NCBI RefSeq assembly: GCF_024172165.1
Contig: NZ_JAMZEB010000002.1
Span: forward strand, 1,447,501-1,511,500
DNA: 64,000 nt
Reading direction: 5' to 3'
Source of the DNA: Nonomuraea thailandensis
GTDB taxonomy: Bacteria > Actinomycetota > Actinomycetes > Streptosporangiales > Streptosporangiaceae
Below, one piece after another: positions 37,929 to 48,092 of the stretch (its first letter is position 1; each line of letters begins with the position of its first letter). Made by a program: the position numbers and the translations under genes. The notes under the pieces were generated by a model. It saw nothing but the letters and a program-made list of their open reading frames with translations. It did no database searches and was not told the DNA's origin.

Positions 37929-38992
37929 CCGATGAAGGCTTCGAAGCTGCTCTGCCGCGTCCGGTAGAGGGCCGTTCGGAAGATGCGCCGGGTCCCGCGG
38001 GGCGCGGCGAGCAAGGTCACGCGCCGGAGGGGCGGGCGGACGCGGAGCCCAGGTACGCCGGGTTCGGGCCGTCCGTCGTGGCGCTCGGTGGCGGGCACGG
38101 GCTGTACGCGTCCCTGTCGGCATTACGGATGGTGACCGACCGGTTGACCGCCGTGGTCACCGTGGCCGACGACGGCGGTTCCAGCGGGCGCCTGCGCCGG
38201 GAGCTCGGCGTGCTGCCGCCCGGCGACCTGCGCATGGCGCTGGCCGCGCTCTGCGGCGACGACGAGTGGGGCAGCACCTGGAGCGAGGTCGTCCAGCACC
38301 GCTTCCGCAGCGAGGGCGACCTGCACGGGCACGCCGTCGGCAACCTCCTCATCGTGGCGCTGTGGGAGCTGCTCGGCGACCCCGTGGCGGGGCTCGACTG
38401 GGTCGGGCGGCTGCTGGGCGCGCACGGCCGCGTGCTGCCGATGGCCTCGGTGCCGCTCGACATCGTGGCCGAGGTGGAGCTCGACGGCGTCATCTCGACC
38501 GTACGCGGGCAGGTGGCGTGCGCCCTGACCCCCGGCCGGGTGCAGGCCATCTCCCTGGTGCCCGTAGACCCGCCGGCGCGCCCCGAGGCGGTCGCGGCGG
38601 TGCTGGAGGCCGACTGGGTCGTGTTCGGGCCCGGGTCGTGGTTCACCAGCGTGCTGCCGCATCTGAAGGTCCCCGAGCTGGCCAGGGCGCTGCACGCGAC
38701 CAGGGCCAGGCGGCTCGTCACGCTCAACCTCGCCCCGCAGCCGGGCGAGACCGACGACTTCTCCCCCCAGCAGCATCTGGAGGTGCTCAGACAGCACGCC
38801 CCCGATCTGGCGATCGACGTCGTGCTCGCCGACACCGGAGTGGTGGACGACCCCGACGCGCTGGAGAAGGCCGCCGCCGCGCTCGGCGCCCGGCTCGTCA
38901 TGGCCGACGTCGCGGCCGCGGACGGCTCGCCGAGGCATGACCCACGACGTCTTGCCTCCGTCCTGGACGAGATTTTCCTCTCGAAGCGTTGA
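37925..38992 (+). CDS. yvcK: YvcK/gluconeogenesis-factor (CofD-like) protein
   Basis: 355 aa from GTG 37925. An N-terminal extension of about 45 Gly/Ala/Glu-rich residues precedes the core. Core motifs: VVALGGGHGLYASLSALR (GGGHG at 55-59), VVTVADDGGSSGRLRRELG, LPPGDLRMALAALC, and HGHAVGNLLIVALWELLGD. YvcK family proteins bind UDP-GlcNAc and control cell-wall and carbon metabolism, and are needed for growth on gluconeogenic carbon sources. The rapZ-yvcK-whiA order is conserved in Gram-positives. Confidence 0.94.
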   Translation: MTDEGFEAALPRPVEGRSEDAPGPAGRGEQGHAPEGRADAEPRYAGFGPSVVALGGGHGLYASLSALRMVTDRLTAVVTVADDGGSSGRLRRELGVLPPGDLRMALAALCGDDEWGSTWSEVVQHRFRSEGDLHGHAVGNLLIVALWELLGDPVAGLDWVGRLLGAHGRVLPMASVPLDIVAEVELDGVISTVRGQVACALTPGRVQAISLVPVDPPARPEAVAAVLEADWVVFGPGSWFTSVLPHLKVPELARALHATRARRLVTLNLAPQPGETDDFSPQQHLEVLRQHAPDLAIDVVLADTGVVDDPDALEKAAAALGARLVMADVAAADGSPRHDPRRLASVLDEIFLSKR

Positions 38993-39063
38993 TCCTGGTC
39001 GGCGTGGCGCGAAGGTGCGAGAGACTCGGAGGAGCCGGTCTGAATGGGGGAGAGGACTAACGC

Positions 39064-40044
39064 ATGGCGATGACAGGTGTGGTGAAAGACGAGCTGAGCC
39101 GCCTGCCGGTGCTCAAGCCGTGCTGCCGGAAGGCGGAGGTCTCGACGTTGCTGCGGTTCGCCAGCGGCCTGCATCTCGTGGGCGGGCGCATCGTGATCGA
39201 GGCGGAGCTCGACACCAACGCCACCGCACGGCGGCTGATCAAGGACATCGGCGAGGTGTTCGGCCACAAGGCGGAGGTGCTCGTGCTCGCGCCCGCCGGG
39301 CTGCGCAAGGGCTCCCGCTACGTGGTGCGCGTCTACCGCGACGGTGAGGCGCTGGCCCGCCAGACGGGCCTGATCGACAACCACGGCCGCCCGGTGCGCG
39401 GCCTGCCCCGCCAGGTGGTGGCGGGGGCCGCCTGCGACGCGGAGGCGGCCTGGCGCGGCGCCTTCCTGGCGCACGGCTCGCTGACGGAGCCGGGCAGATC
39501 CATGTCGCTGGAGGTCACCTGCCCGGGGCCGGAGGCGGCGCTGGCGCTGGTGGGCTCGGCGCGGCGGCTGAAGATCCACGCCAAGGCGCGCGAGGTGCGC
39601 GGCGTGGACCGGGTCGTGGTGCGCGACGGCGACGCCATCAGCGCGCTGCTCACCCGGCTCGGCGCCCACGACAGCGTGCTGGCCTGGGAGGAGCGGCGGA
39701 TGCGCCGCGAGGTGCGCGCCACGGCGAACCGGCTGGCCAACTTCGACGACGCCAACCTGCGGCGCTCGGCGCGGGCCGCGGTGGCGGCGGGCGCGCGGGT
39801 GCAGCGGGCGCTGGAGATCCTGGGTGACGAGGCGCCCGACCACCTGGTGGTGGCGGGGCGGCTGCGGGTGGAGCACAAGCAGGCGTCGCTGGAGGAGCTG
39901 GGGCAGATCGCCGACCCGCCGCTGACCAAGGACGCCATCGCCGGCCGCATCCGGCGGCTGCTGGCGATGGCCGACAAGCGGGCGTCCGACCTGGGCATCC
40001 CCAACACCGAGGCGAATCTCACCGTGGACATGCTCGCCCCGTAG
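39064..40044 (+). CDS. whiA: Sporulation regulator WhiA
   Basis: 326 aa from ATG 39064. N-terminal LAGLIDADG-like domain: [20 protein letters not shown], then [21 protein letters not shown]-terminal DNA-binding helix-turn-helix: [20 protein letters not shown] then [20 protein letters not shown]. In Streptomyces WhiA with WhiB activates cell-division genes for sporulation. Length is standard. Last gene of the uvrC-rapZ-yvcK-whiA run. Confidence 0.96.
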   Translation: MAMTGVVKDELSRLPVLKPCCRKAEVSTLLRFASGLHLVGGRIVIEAELDTNATARRLIKDIGEVFGHKAEVLVLAPAGLRKGSRYVVRVYRDGEALARQTGLIDNHGRPVRGLPRQVVAGAACDAEAAWRGAFLAHGSLTEPGRSMSLEVTCPGPEAALALVGSARRLKIHAKAREVRGVDRVVVRDGDAISALLTRLGAHDSVLAWEERRMRREVRATANRLANFDDANLRRSARAAVAAGARVQRALEILGDEAPDHLVVAGRLRVEHKQASLEELGQIADPPLTKDAIAGRIRRLLAMADKRASDLGIPNTEANLTVDMLAP

Positions 40045-40349
40045 AGCGGGCCCGGTTCTTCTGTTACGGCAAGCCTGGCAGGGCCCAGCCGCCGCACGTG
40101 GCCGGGCTCTGTCCAGGCAGACGCTCCTCCGGCGGAGGTGGCGGGCCGCCGTCACGCGCGCACAGCGGGCCGTGGGCGTGGTGATCCGGCCCACGTGCCG
40201 CGCTCGTGGCAGGCCGCCGGACGTCAGCACACCGCCGGGTCGGCCACCGAAGGCCGGTTTCCGGTCAGAACGCGGGCCGCGAGGTCGGCAGCCGTTGGGG
40301 TCGCCGGCCGCCCGGTGTCAGCGGCCGGCCGGGTCGCCGGGCCCGGCTG
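40045..40349. other. Gene-free interval between convergent genes
   Basis: 305 nt between whiA and a leftward membrane-protein gene. An imperfect long hairpin (gcctgg at 40073-40078 with ccaggc at 40113-40118, mostly paired inside) may end whiA transcription. The rest is rich in ggccgg/gtcgccgg short repeats. No coding frame I would support. Confidence 0.5.
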
Positions 40350-41000
40350 TCAGTCTCTGGCCGGGTCGCGGGGGGTGAAGAGGTCGGTGGCGGGCTTGGG
40401 GGCGGGCTGCTGGGCGGGCTCGAAGGGGGCGCGGTACTCCGGCTCCTGGTCCTCTTCCGCCTGTGCCGCGGCCTCCTCGGCGCGCTGGGCGCGGCGGACG
40501 CGGGCGACCCTGAGGGTGACCAGGGCGAAGGCGGCCAGGGCGGCCACGGCGATGCACAGCCAGGCCGCCCAGGTCTCCGTCAGCGTGCCCCGGTACAGCG
40601 ACAGCGCGTCCCCCAGGCCCGCGTTGAGGTTGTCCAGGGTGACGTCCCCCAGTTCGGCCCTCAGGCCGGCACCGGAGCGATCCGGGGCGCGCAGGGCGGC
40701 GCCGTCCATGACGGCCTTGCCCGTGATCTGGCCGGCCGCCACCGCGCCGCCCGCGTACAGGGCGGCGAGGGGCGGCAGGACGAGGCTGCGTGGGCGGACG
40801 GCGCCGATGGCGAGCGCGACCATGACGGCGATCAGCAGGGACAGCCCGAGCGAGACGGGCAGCCCGCCGCCGAACGTCATGACGGCGCTCGGCAGCCGCT
40901 GCTGGAACAGGATGGCCGCCCCCAGGCCGGCCGCGCAGACGAGTGCGGCGAGCAGGCCCGTGAAGAGCCCCCAGAGCAGGCCGGACCGCTTATGTGACAT
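40350..41000 (-). CDS. Hypothetical membrane protein
   Basis: 216 aa from ATG 41000 (GGGGGCTGAG just upstream); an in-frame ATG at 41021 is less likely. Spans: GLLWGLFTGLLAALVCAAGL, then VSLGLSLLIAVMVALAIGA, LPPLAALYAGGAVAAGQ, and near the end WLCIAVAALAAFALVTLRVA. The basic and then Pro/Glu-rich tail (about 170-216) would be cytoplasmic. No family is recognised. It is divergent from gap. Confidence 0.75.
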   Translation of the reverse strand: MSHKRSGLLWGLFTGLLAALVCAAGLGAAILFQQRLPSAVMTFGGGLPVSLGLSLLIAVMVALAIGAVRPRSLVLPPLAALYAGGAVAAGQITGKAVMDGAALRAPDRSGAGLRAELGDVTLDNLNAGLGDALSLYRGTLTETWAAWLCIAVAALAAFALVTLRVARVRRAQRAEEAAAQAEEDQEPEYRAPFEPAQQPAPKPATDLFTPRDPARD

Positions 41001-41104
41001 CTCAGCCCCCAGAGAATGCACGAATTTACTCCGACGAGTCGGGCACTTTACTCGAACCTCGCAAAACGTGCCGCCAGAACGGTGATTCGCGCCGCAGGAC
41101 CTGC

Positions 41105-41120
41105 AGTGGTCTAAACCAAT
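41105..41120. promoter_or_regulatory. DasR-type (dre-like) operator upstream of gap
   Basis: agtggtctaaaccaat matches the GntR-family DasR consensus AGTGGTCTAGACCACT at 13 of 16 positions by eye, with the TGGT-N4-ACCA dyad intact. It lies about 65 nt before the gap start, next to gataag (41129-41134), which could be a -10. DasR senses glucosamine-6-phosphate in Streptomyces; the site here is a prediction. Confidence 0.6.
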
Positions 41121-41142
41121 TTGGGTCCGATAAGGTTCGTGA

Positions 41143-42189
<1,047 letters not shown>

Positions 42190-42215
42190 GCGCACGGCTG
42201 AACGGGAGCATGAGC

Positions 42216-43403
42216 ATGCGCACGCTCGACGATCTCGACGTGAAGGGGCGGCGCGTGCTCGTGCGCGCCGACCTCAACGTCCCCCTCGACGGGGAGACGA
42301 TCACCGACGACGGCCGCATCCGCGCGTCGGTGCCGACCATCAGGACCCTGGTGGAGCGCGGCGCCCAGGTCGTCGTCTGCGCCCACCTGGGCAGGCCCAA
42401 GGGCAAGGCCGAGCCGAAGTACTCCCTCAGGCCCGTGGCGGCGCGCCTGGGCGAGTTGCTCGGCCAGGACGTCGCCTTCGCCACCGACGTGGTCGGCGAC
42501 AGCGCCAGGAGCACGGTCGAGGCCCTCCAGGACGGCCAGGTGGCCCTGCTGGAGAACCTCCGCTACGAGCCGGGCGAGGAGTCCAAGGACGACGCCGTGC
42601 GGGGCGAGTTCGCCGCGAAGCTGGCCGGGCTGGCCGAGCTGTACGTCGGCGACGGCTTCGGCGCGGTGCACCGCAAGCACGCCAGCGTCTACGACGTGCC
42701 CAGGCTGCTGCCGCACGCGGCGGGCGGGCTCGTCGTGGCCGAGGTCGAGGTGCTGCGGAAGCTGACCGAGGACACCGAGCGGCCCTACGTGGTCGTGCTG
42801 GGCGGCGCCAAGGTCTCCGACAAGCTCGGCGTCATCGCCAACCTGCTGACCAAGGTCGACCGGCTGCTGATCGGCGGCGGCATGGCCTACACCTTCCTCA
42901 AGGCCCAGGGCCACGAGGTCGGCCACTCCCTGCTCCAGGAGGACCAGCTCGACCAGGTGCGCGGCTTCCTCAGCGAGGCCGAGGAGCGCGGGGTCGAGCT
43001 CGTGCTGCCGGTCGACGTGCTGGCGGCGGTCGCCTTCGCCGCCGACGCCGAGCACGACGTGGTGAAGGCCACAGACATCCCGGCCGACCGGGAGGGCCTG
43101 GACATCGGGCCGAAGACGCGCGAGCTGTTCGCCTCGAAGCTGGCCGACGCCAGGACGGTGTTCTGGAACGGGCCGATGGGCGTGTTCGAGTTCGACGCGT
43201 TCTCCGGCGGCACCAGGGCGGTGGCCCAGGCGCTCATCGACTCCGGCGCCTTCACCGTGGTGGGCGGCGGCGACTCCGCGGCGGCCGTGCGCAAGCTGGG
43301 CCTGCCGGAGGACGGTTTCTCGCACATCTCCACCGGTGGCGGGGCCAGTCTCGAATACCTTGAGGGCAAGACCCTTCCCGGACTCGCGGCTCTGGAGGAC
43401 TAG
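42216..43403 (+). CDS. pgk: Phosphoglycerate kinase
   Basis: 395 aa from ATG 42216 (GGGAG 7 nt upstream; ATG 42210 has it too close). Motifs: [73 protein letters not shown], and the C-terminal [15 protein letters not shown] with [19 protein letters not shown]. Transfers phosphate from 1,3-bisphosphoglycerate to ADP. Standard length. Directly abuts tpiA. Confidence 0.97.
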   Translation: MRTLDDLDVKGRRVLVRADLNVPLDGETITDDGRIRASVPTIRTLVERGAQVVVCAHLGRPKGKAEPKYSLRPVAARLGELLGQDVAFATDVVGDSARSTVEALQDGQVALLENLRYEPGEESKDDAVRGEFAAKLAGLAELYVGDGFGAVHRKHASVYDVPRLLPHAAGGLVVAEVEVLRKLTEDTERPYVVVLGGAKVSDKLGVIANLLTKVDRLLIGGGMAYTFLKAQGHEVGHSLLQEDQLDQVRGFLSEAEERGVELVLPVDVLAAVAFAADAEHDVVKATDIPADREGLDIGPKTRELFASKLADARTVFWNGPMGVFEFDAFSGGTRAVAQALIDSGAFTVVGGGDSAAAVRKLGLPEDGFSHISTGGGASLEYLEGKTLPGLAALED

Positions 43404-44186
43404 TTGGCTCAGCGCAAGCCGCTCATCGCCGGCAACTGGAAGATGAACCTCAACCACTTCGAGGCCATCAAGCTGGTCCAGAAGCTGGCCTTCGCGCTCA
43501 ACGACAAGGACTTCGACAAGGTCGAGGTCGCCGTCCTGCCGCCGTTCACCGACCTGCGCAGCGTCCAGACCCTGGTCGACGGCGACAAGCTCAGGATCGT
43601 CTACGGCGCCCAGGACCTGTCGCAGTACGACGCCGGCGCCTACACCGGTGAGGTGTCGGGCGCCATGCTGGCCAAGCTCGGCTGCACGTACGTGACCATC
43701 GGGCACTCCGAGCGCCGCCAGTACCACGGCGAGGACGAGGACCTCGTCAACGCCAAGGTGCAGGCCGCCTACCGGCACTCGGTGACCCCCATCCTGTGCG
43801 TGGGGGAGCCGCTGTCGGTGCGTCAAGAAGGCGGCCACATCGCGTACTGTCTCGCTCAACTCGACGGTGCGCTGCGCAAAATCACCGCCGAGCAGGCAAA
43901 ATCGATAGTGGTGGCCTACGAGCCGGTGTGGGCGATCGGCACCGGCGAGGTGGCCACCCCGGAGGACGCCCAGGAGGCGTGCGGAGCGTTGCGGGTGAGA
44001 CTCGCTGAGCTCTACGACGCCGAAGTGGCCTCTGGGATCCGTATCCTTTACGGTGGCTCGGTCAAGTCAGGCAATATCAAGGGGATCATGGCTCAGGCGG
44101 ATGTCGACGGCGCCCTCGTGGGCGGTGCCAGCATCGACGCCGACGAGTTCGCGAAGATCTGCCGATTCTCCGATATGCCCGGCTAA
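43404..44186 (+). CDS. tpiA: Triosephosphate isomerase
   Basis: 260 aa from TTG 43404, immediately after the pgk stop, with GGAGG 6 nt upstream. [10 protein letters not shown] start (catalytic Lys), [13 protein letters not shown] (catalytic His), [20 protein letters not shown] (catalytic Glu) and [18 protein letters not shown] (phosphate loop) are intact. TTG start and zero spacing suggest translational coupling to pgk. Confidence 0.97.
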   Translation: MAQRKPLIAGNWKMNLNHFEAIKLVQKLAFALNDKDFDKVEVAVLPPFTDLRSVQTLVDGDKLRIVYGAQDLSQYDAGAYTGEVSGAMLAKLGCTYVTIGHSERRQYHGEDEDLVNAKVQAAYRHSVTPILCVGEPLSVRQEGGHIAYCLAQLDGALRKITAEQAKSIVVAYEPVWAIGTGEVATPEDAQEACGALRVRLAELYDAEVASGIRILYGGSVKSGNIKGIMAQADVDGALVGGASIDADEFAKICRFSDMPG

Positions 44187-44285
44187 CTGAGCCGTTCCGG
44201 GGGTGCGACTTGACATCAGGTCGTACCCTCAAGAGGCAAGTCTGAATCGTCACGCGTAACAGAGCATTGAAGGAACAGGCATACC

Positions 44286-44516
44286 GTGGAAATCGGAATC
44301 TCCATCGCCCTCATCCTGGCGAGCCTTCTCATGATCCTGCTCGTCCTGCTCCACAAGGGCAAGGGTGGTGGCCTGTCTGACATGTTCGGCGGCGGTTTCT
44401 CGTCGAACTTCGGTGGTTCCTCGGTGGTGGAGCGCAACCTCGACCGGCTGACCGTGATCACGGGCACGATCTGGTTCGTCTGCATCATCGCTCTCGGCCT
44501 GCTCATGAGGCCCTGA
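44286..44516 (+). CDS. secG: Preprotein translocase subunit SecG
   Basis: 76 aa from GTG 44286 (GAAGGAA about 11 nt upstream). Two membrane spans (SIALILASLLMILLVLLHKG and VITGTIWFVCIIALGLLM) around a Gly/Ser/Phe-rich loop (GGLSDMFGGGFSS). This is the standard SecG form. A TTGACA at 44210-44215 may be its -35, though no clear -10 follows at the right distance. Confidence 0.94.
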   Translation: MEIGISIALILASLLMILLVLLHKGKGGGLSDMFGGGFSSNFGGSSVVERNLDRLTVITGTIWFVCIIALGLLMRP

Positions 44517-44591
44517 GCACCTAGTCAAAACGCGTGACAGTGATTCTCCCCCCGTGTCTGTACGCGGGGCGATCGAGCGAGGAGTTCATCC

Positions 44592-44936
44592 GTGGGTAGT
44601 GGCAACGCGATCCGTGGCAGCCGAGTCGGCGCCGGCCCGATGGGGGAGGCCGAGCGCGGCGAGGCGGCTCCGAGAGTGCGGGTCTCGTTCTGGTGCGCCA
44701 ACATGCACGAGACGCGCCCCAGTTTCGCCAGCGACGCGGCGGTCCCCGAGACGTGGGACTGTCCCCGTTGCGGCCTCCCTGCCGGACAGGACGAAGCGGC
44801 GCCGCCTGCCCCGCCGAAGAACGAGCCGTACAAGACGCACCTGGCCTACGTGAAGGAGCGCAGGAGCGACAAGGACGGCAAGGCGATCCTCGAGGAGGCA
44901 CTGGAGCGCCTGCGCAACAACAAGTCCCCCTGGTAG
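44592..44936 (+). CDS. rbpA: RNA polymerase-binding protein RbpA
   Basis: 114 aa from GTG 44592 (GAGGAG 7 nt upstream). Actinobacterial RNA polymerase activator that binds principal sigma factors. Core: SGNAIRGSRVGAGPMGEAER, SFWCANMHETRPSFA, WDCPRCGLPAG, and the C-terminal sigma-interacting RRSDKDGKAILEEALERLR. The Cys pair pattern (FWC ... CPRC) is as in the zinc-containing Streptomyces form. Complete. Confidence 0.96.
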   Translation: MGSGNAIRGSRVGAGPMGEAERGEAAPRVRVSFWCANMHETRPSFASDAAVPETWDCPRCGLPAGQDEAAPPAPPKNEPYKTHLAYVKERRSDKDGKAILEEALERLRNNKSPW

Positions 44937-44952
44937 ACAGGCGTAGACGAAA

Positions 44953-44985
44953 GGGGCCCCGGGAGTGACTCCCGGGGCCCCTTCG
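44953..44985. terminator. Bidirectional terminator between rbpA and the amidohydrolase
   Basis: Perfect 13-bp stem (44953-44965 with 44969-44981), loop tga, followed by tt on + and preceded by aaa, which is ttt for the leftward transcript. Lies between convergent genes. Confidence 0.88.
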
Positions 44986-44991
44986 CCGTTC

Positions 44992-46593
44992 TCAGGGGCG
45001 TTCGTGGACCGGCTCGCCGTTCACGAACGTCATCCGGACCCGCGTGGTCCAGATGTCGCCCGGCGGGAGCTCGAACGGGTCGCGGTCGAGCACCACCAGG
45101 TCGGCCGGGCGGCCCGGCTCGATGGCGCCGGCGGGCGAGCGGTTGATCCAGGCCGACCCCGCCGTGTACGCGGTCATCGCCGTGGCCAGGTCGATGCGCT
45201 GGCCGGGCAGGAACGGCGTCTGCGCGGTCGGGTAACCGGCGTGCACCGAGCTGCCCGGCTCGGTGCGGTTGACGGCCACGTGCATGCCCTGCAGCGGGTC
45301 GGCGTTCGAGACCGGCCAGTCGCTGCCCGCGCAGAACCGGGTGCCGTGCGCCAGCAGGTCCGCGAACGGGTACTGCCACGACGAGCGCGGCTCGCCCAGG
45401 TACGGCAGCGTCAGCTCGTCCATCTGGGCGTGGTGGGTGGCCCACAGCGGCTGCAGGTTGGCCGTGACGCCGAGCGCGGCGAAGCGCGGCACGTCGGACG
45501 GCTCGATGATCTGCAGGTGGGCGATGTGGTGCCGGTTGGCCGGGTCCGCGTGCTCCAGGCTGTTGAGCGCCTCGCGCACCGCGCGCTCGCCGATGGCGTG
45601 GAAGTGCACCTGGAAGCCGTGCCGGTCCAGCTCGGCGACGTACTCCCGCAGCTTGCCCGGGTCCACGTACGACAGGCCCGTGCCCCCGCACAGGCAGTAC
45701 GGCTCCAGCGTCGCCGCCGTGAAGTTCTCCGTGATGCCGTCCTGCATGATCTTGACCGAGGTGGCGCTGAACCGGTCGAGCCCCTCGGCGGAGGCCCGGC
45801 GCGCCACCAGGTCCTCGATCTGCTCGGCGCCCCGCGTGCGGTCCCACCACAGCGCGCCCACCACGCGGGCCCGCAGCTTCCCGGAGCGGGCCGCCGCCAG
45901 GTAGGTGGGGAGCTGGTCGTCGGAGCCCGCGTACGAGCCCACGATGGCGTCCTGCCAGCCCGTGATGCCCAGCGAGAACAGGTGCCGCTCCGCGTCCGCC
46001 AGCGCGTCCAGGAGGTCCTGGGCGGTCGGGCGGGGGGTGAGCAGGCCGACGAGGTCCATGGCGCCCTCGTGCAGGACGCCGGTGGGCTCGCCGGCGGCGT
46101 CGCGCTCGATGCGGCCGTCGGCCGGGTCGGGGGTGTCGCGGGTGATGCCGGCCCTGGCGAGGGCGGCGGTGTTGACCCAGGCGGCGTGGTGGTCGCGCTG
46201 GATCAGGTAGACGGGACGGTCGAGGAAGTCGAGTTGCTCGCGATGGGGAAGGCCGCCGGGGAATGCCGACATGTCCCAGCCGCCGCCATCAATCCACTCT
46301 TTATCAAGATTTTTCGCGGCGTAGTCGGCGATCTTTTCAATGTAGGCGTCAAGGCCGAATACCTCTGACAAATCGCACTTCGCCCGTTCGAGCCCGGCCT
46401 GAACCGGATGCATGTGCGCGTCGATGAAACCCGGCGTCAGCAGACCGCCGTTCAGGTCAACCGTCTCGTGCGGCCGCCGCGCCAGGTCGCTCTCCGCGCC
46501 CACGGCGGCGATCACGCCGTCGCGCACCAGCACGGCCTGTGCCGCCACGCCCCGCGGGGTGAAGACGCGGCCGCCTCGGAAGAGGATGTCCAT
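44992..46593 (-). CDS. Amidohydrolase (YtcJ-like, predicted metal-dependent)
   Basis: 533 aa from ATG 46593 (AAGGGA upstream). Metal-dependent TIM-barrel hydrolase: MDILFRGGRVFTPRGVAAQA, GGLLTPGFIDAHMHPVQAGL (HxH), HAIGERAVREAL, HHIAHLQIIEPSDVPRFA, and FCAGSDWPVSNADPLQGM (metal Asp). C-terminal GAIEPGRPADLVVLDRDPFE is typical. Similar to N-substituted formamide deformylase/YtcJ proteins. Substrate unknown. It is the second gene after the FAD oxidase, 14 nt apart, so both probably act on one compound, perhaps an amine and its formyl or amide derivative. Confidence 0.9.
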   Translation of the reverse strand: MDILFRGGRVFTPRGVAAQAVLVRDGVIAAVGAESDLARRPHETVDLNGGLLTPGFIDAHMHPVQAGLERAKCDLSEVFGLDAYIEKIADYAAKNLDKEWIDGGGWDMSAFPGGLPHREQLDFLDRPVYLIQRDHHAAWVNTAALARAGITRDTPDPADGRIERDAAGEPTGVLHEGAMDLVGLLTPRPTAQDLLDALADAERHLFSLGITGWQDAIVGSYAGSDDQLPTYLAAARSGKLRARVVGALWWDRTRGAEQIEDLVARRASAEGLDRFSATSVKIMQDGITENFTAATLEPYCLCGGTGLSYVDPGKLREYVAELDRHGFQVHFHAIGERAVREALNSLEHADPANRHHIAHLQIIEPSDVPRFAALGVTANLQPLWATHHAQMDELTLPYLGEPRSSWQYPFADLLAHGTRFCAGSDWPVSNADPLQGMHVAVNRTEPGSSVHAGYPTAQTPFLPGQRIDLATAMTAYTAGSAWINRSPAGAIEPGRPADLVVLDRDPFELPPGDIWTTRVRMTFVNGEPVHERP

Positions 46594-46607
46594 GGGGGGT
46601 GTCCCTT

Positions 46608-47984
46608 CTAGTGTCCCGTGATGAGGTCGGCGAAGCGGGCCAGCACCGAGGTGCGCGGCATCGTCCGCTCCCGGTGGTCGGCCACCCGGTACAGGCGGTA
46701 CATCGTGTGCACGCCCAGCCACCGCAGCGGCTCCGGCTCCCAGGAGCGCACCCGGCGGCCCACCCACGGCAGCGACGTCAGCTCCGTCTCCTCGCCCAGT
46801 ATCAGGTCACGCAGCGTGCGACCGGCCAGATTGGTGGTGGTCACGCCGTGCCCGGTGTAGCCGCCCGCCCAGCCGAGGCCGGTCGCCGGGTCCACGTGCA
46901 CGGTCGAGCACCAGTCGCGCGGCACGCCGAGCACGCCGGACCAGGCGTGCGCGATCGAGGAGGAACGGGCGGCGGGGAAGAAGTCGGTCAGCAGCCGCCA
47001 CAGCGCCTCGACCGTCCACTCGTGGGTGTGGCCGCGGGCGTCCACGCGCGAGCCGTACAGGTAGGGGCGGCCACGCCCGCCGAAGGCGATGCGGTCGTCC
47101 GCGGTGCGCTGGGCGTACATGTAGTAGTGGGCCAGGTCGCCGAGCAGCTCGGCGCCCTGCCAGCCGACCTCGTCCCAGAACGACGCGGGCAGCGGCTCGG
47201 TGACGATCATGGAGCTGTTCATCGGGAGCCACTGCCGGCGCAGGTGGGGCAGGCGGGCCGTGAAGCCCTCGGTCGCGCGGATCACGTGGCCCGCCGACAC
47301 CGTGCCGTACGGGGTGACGGCCCGGTGCGGGGCGATCTCGGTCACCGGGGTGCGCTCGTAGATGGGCACGCCGAGGTCGCGTACGGCCCTGGCCAGCCCC
47401 TGGGCCAGCTTGGCCGGCTGGATGCGCGCGCAGTGGGGGCTCCAGGAGGCCTCCAGGGCTCCGGCGACGCGTACGTGGTCCGCCGGGTCGACCAGGCGCA
47501 GATCGGCCTCCTCGATGCCCCACGGGCGGGCGGAGGCCACGCTCTCGCGCAGCCGGGCGGCCTGGGCCGGGGTGCGGGCCACGTTCAGCACGCCGCCCTT
47601 GACCAGGTCGCAGTCGATGGACTCGGTCTCGCAGACCGCGATCACCTCGTCGATCGTGGCGTACATCTCGCGCTGCAGCCGCCGGGCCCCCGAGCCGTAG
47701 CGCTCGTGCGAGCCCGCCAGGTCGCCGGTCAGCCAGCCGCCGTTGCGCCCCGACGCGCCGAACCCGGCGAACTCCTGCTCCAGCAGCACCACGTTCAGGG
47801 ACGGGCGGGCGCGCTTGAGGTAGTACGCGGTCCACAGGCCGGTGTAGCCGGCGCCGACGATGGCCACGTCGGCCTGGAGATCGCCGTCGAGCCGGGGGCC
47901 GGGGGCGGGCAGGCCGGCGGACCGGTACCAGAAGGAGACGTCGCCGTTCACGTACTCGGACGACAAAGGAACACGCACGCTCAT
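46608..47984 (-). CDS. FAD-dependent amine oxidoreductase (DAO/PuuB family)
   Basis: 458 aa from ATG 47984 (AGGAGG 10 nt upstream). FAD-binding motif DVAIVGAGYTGLWTAYYLKR (GxGxxG) near residues 38-57, then LEQEFAGFGASGRNGGWLTG, typical of glycine oxidase and gamma-glutamylputrescine oxidases. The C-terminus has WAGGYTGHGVTTTNLAGRTL. Deaminates an amine or amino compound with release of H2O2. First gene of a two-gene operon with the amidohydrolase; divergent from the ACT-GNAT gene. Confidence 0.9.
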   Translation of the reverse strand: MSVRVPLSSEYVNGDVSFWYRSAGLPAPGPRLDGDLQADVAIVGAGYTGLWTAYYLKRARPSLNVVLLEQEFAGFGASGRNGGWLTGDLAGSHERYGSGARRLQREMYATIDEVIAVCETESIDCDLVKGGVLNVARTPAQAARLRESVASARPWGIEEADLRLVDPADHVRVAGALEASWSPHCARIQPAKLAQGLARAVRDLGVPIYERTPVTEIAPHRAVTPYGTVSAGHVIRATEGFTARLPHLRRQWLPMNSSMIVTEPLPASFWDEVGWQGAELLGDLAHYYMYAQRTADDRIAFGGRGRPYLYGSRVDARGHTHEWTVEALWRLLTDFFPAARSSSIAHAWSGVLGVPRDWCSTVHVDPATGLGWAGGYTGHGVTTTNLAGRTLRDLILGEETELTSLPWVGRRVRSWEPEPLRWLGVHTMYRLYRVADHRERTMPRTSVLARFADLITGH

Positions 47985-48023
47985 GGCGACATATCCTCCT
48001 ATATCGGGATAAGTCGGCGCATC

Positions 48024-48041
48024 TTGCGACGAAATACGCAA
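48024..48041. promoter_or_regulatory. Inverted repeat in the oxidase / ACT-GNAT divergent promoter
   Basis: ttgcg (48024-48028) and cgcaa (48037-48041) with an 8-nt centre acgaaata; six of eight positions pair if arms are extended. A candidate operator of GntR, AsnC or TetR type serving both directions. Confidence 0.45.
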
Positions 48042-48092
48042 TGAAACACGTCGTTAGCGGCCGTGTAACAGCCGCCCTGCATGCTCAGATGC

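Noticed and set aside
44210-44240. TTGACA as secG promoter
   Set aside because: A perfect -35, but no acceptable -10 at 16-19 bp; left only as a note.
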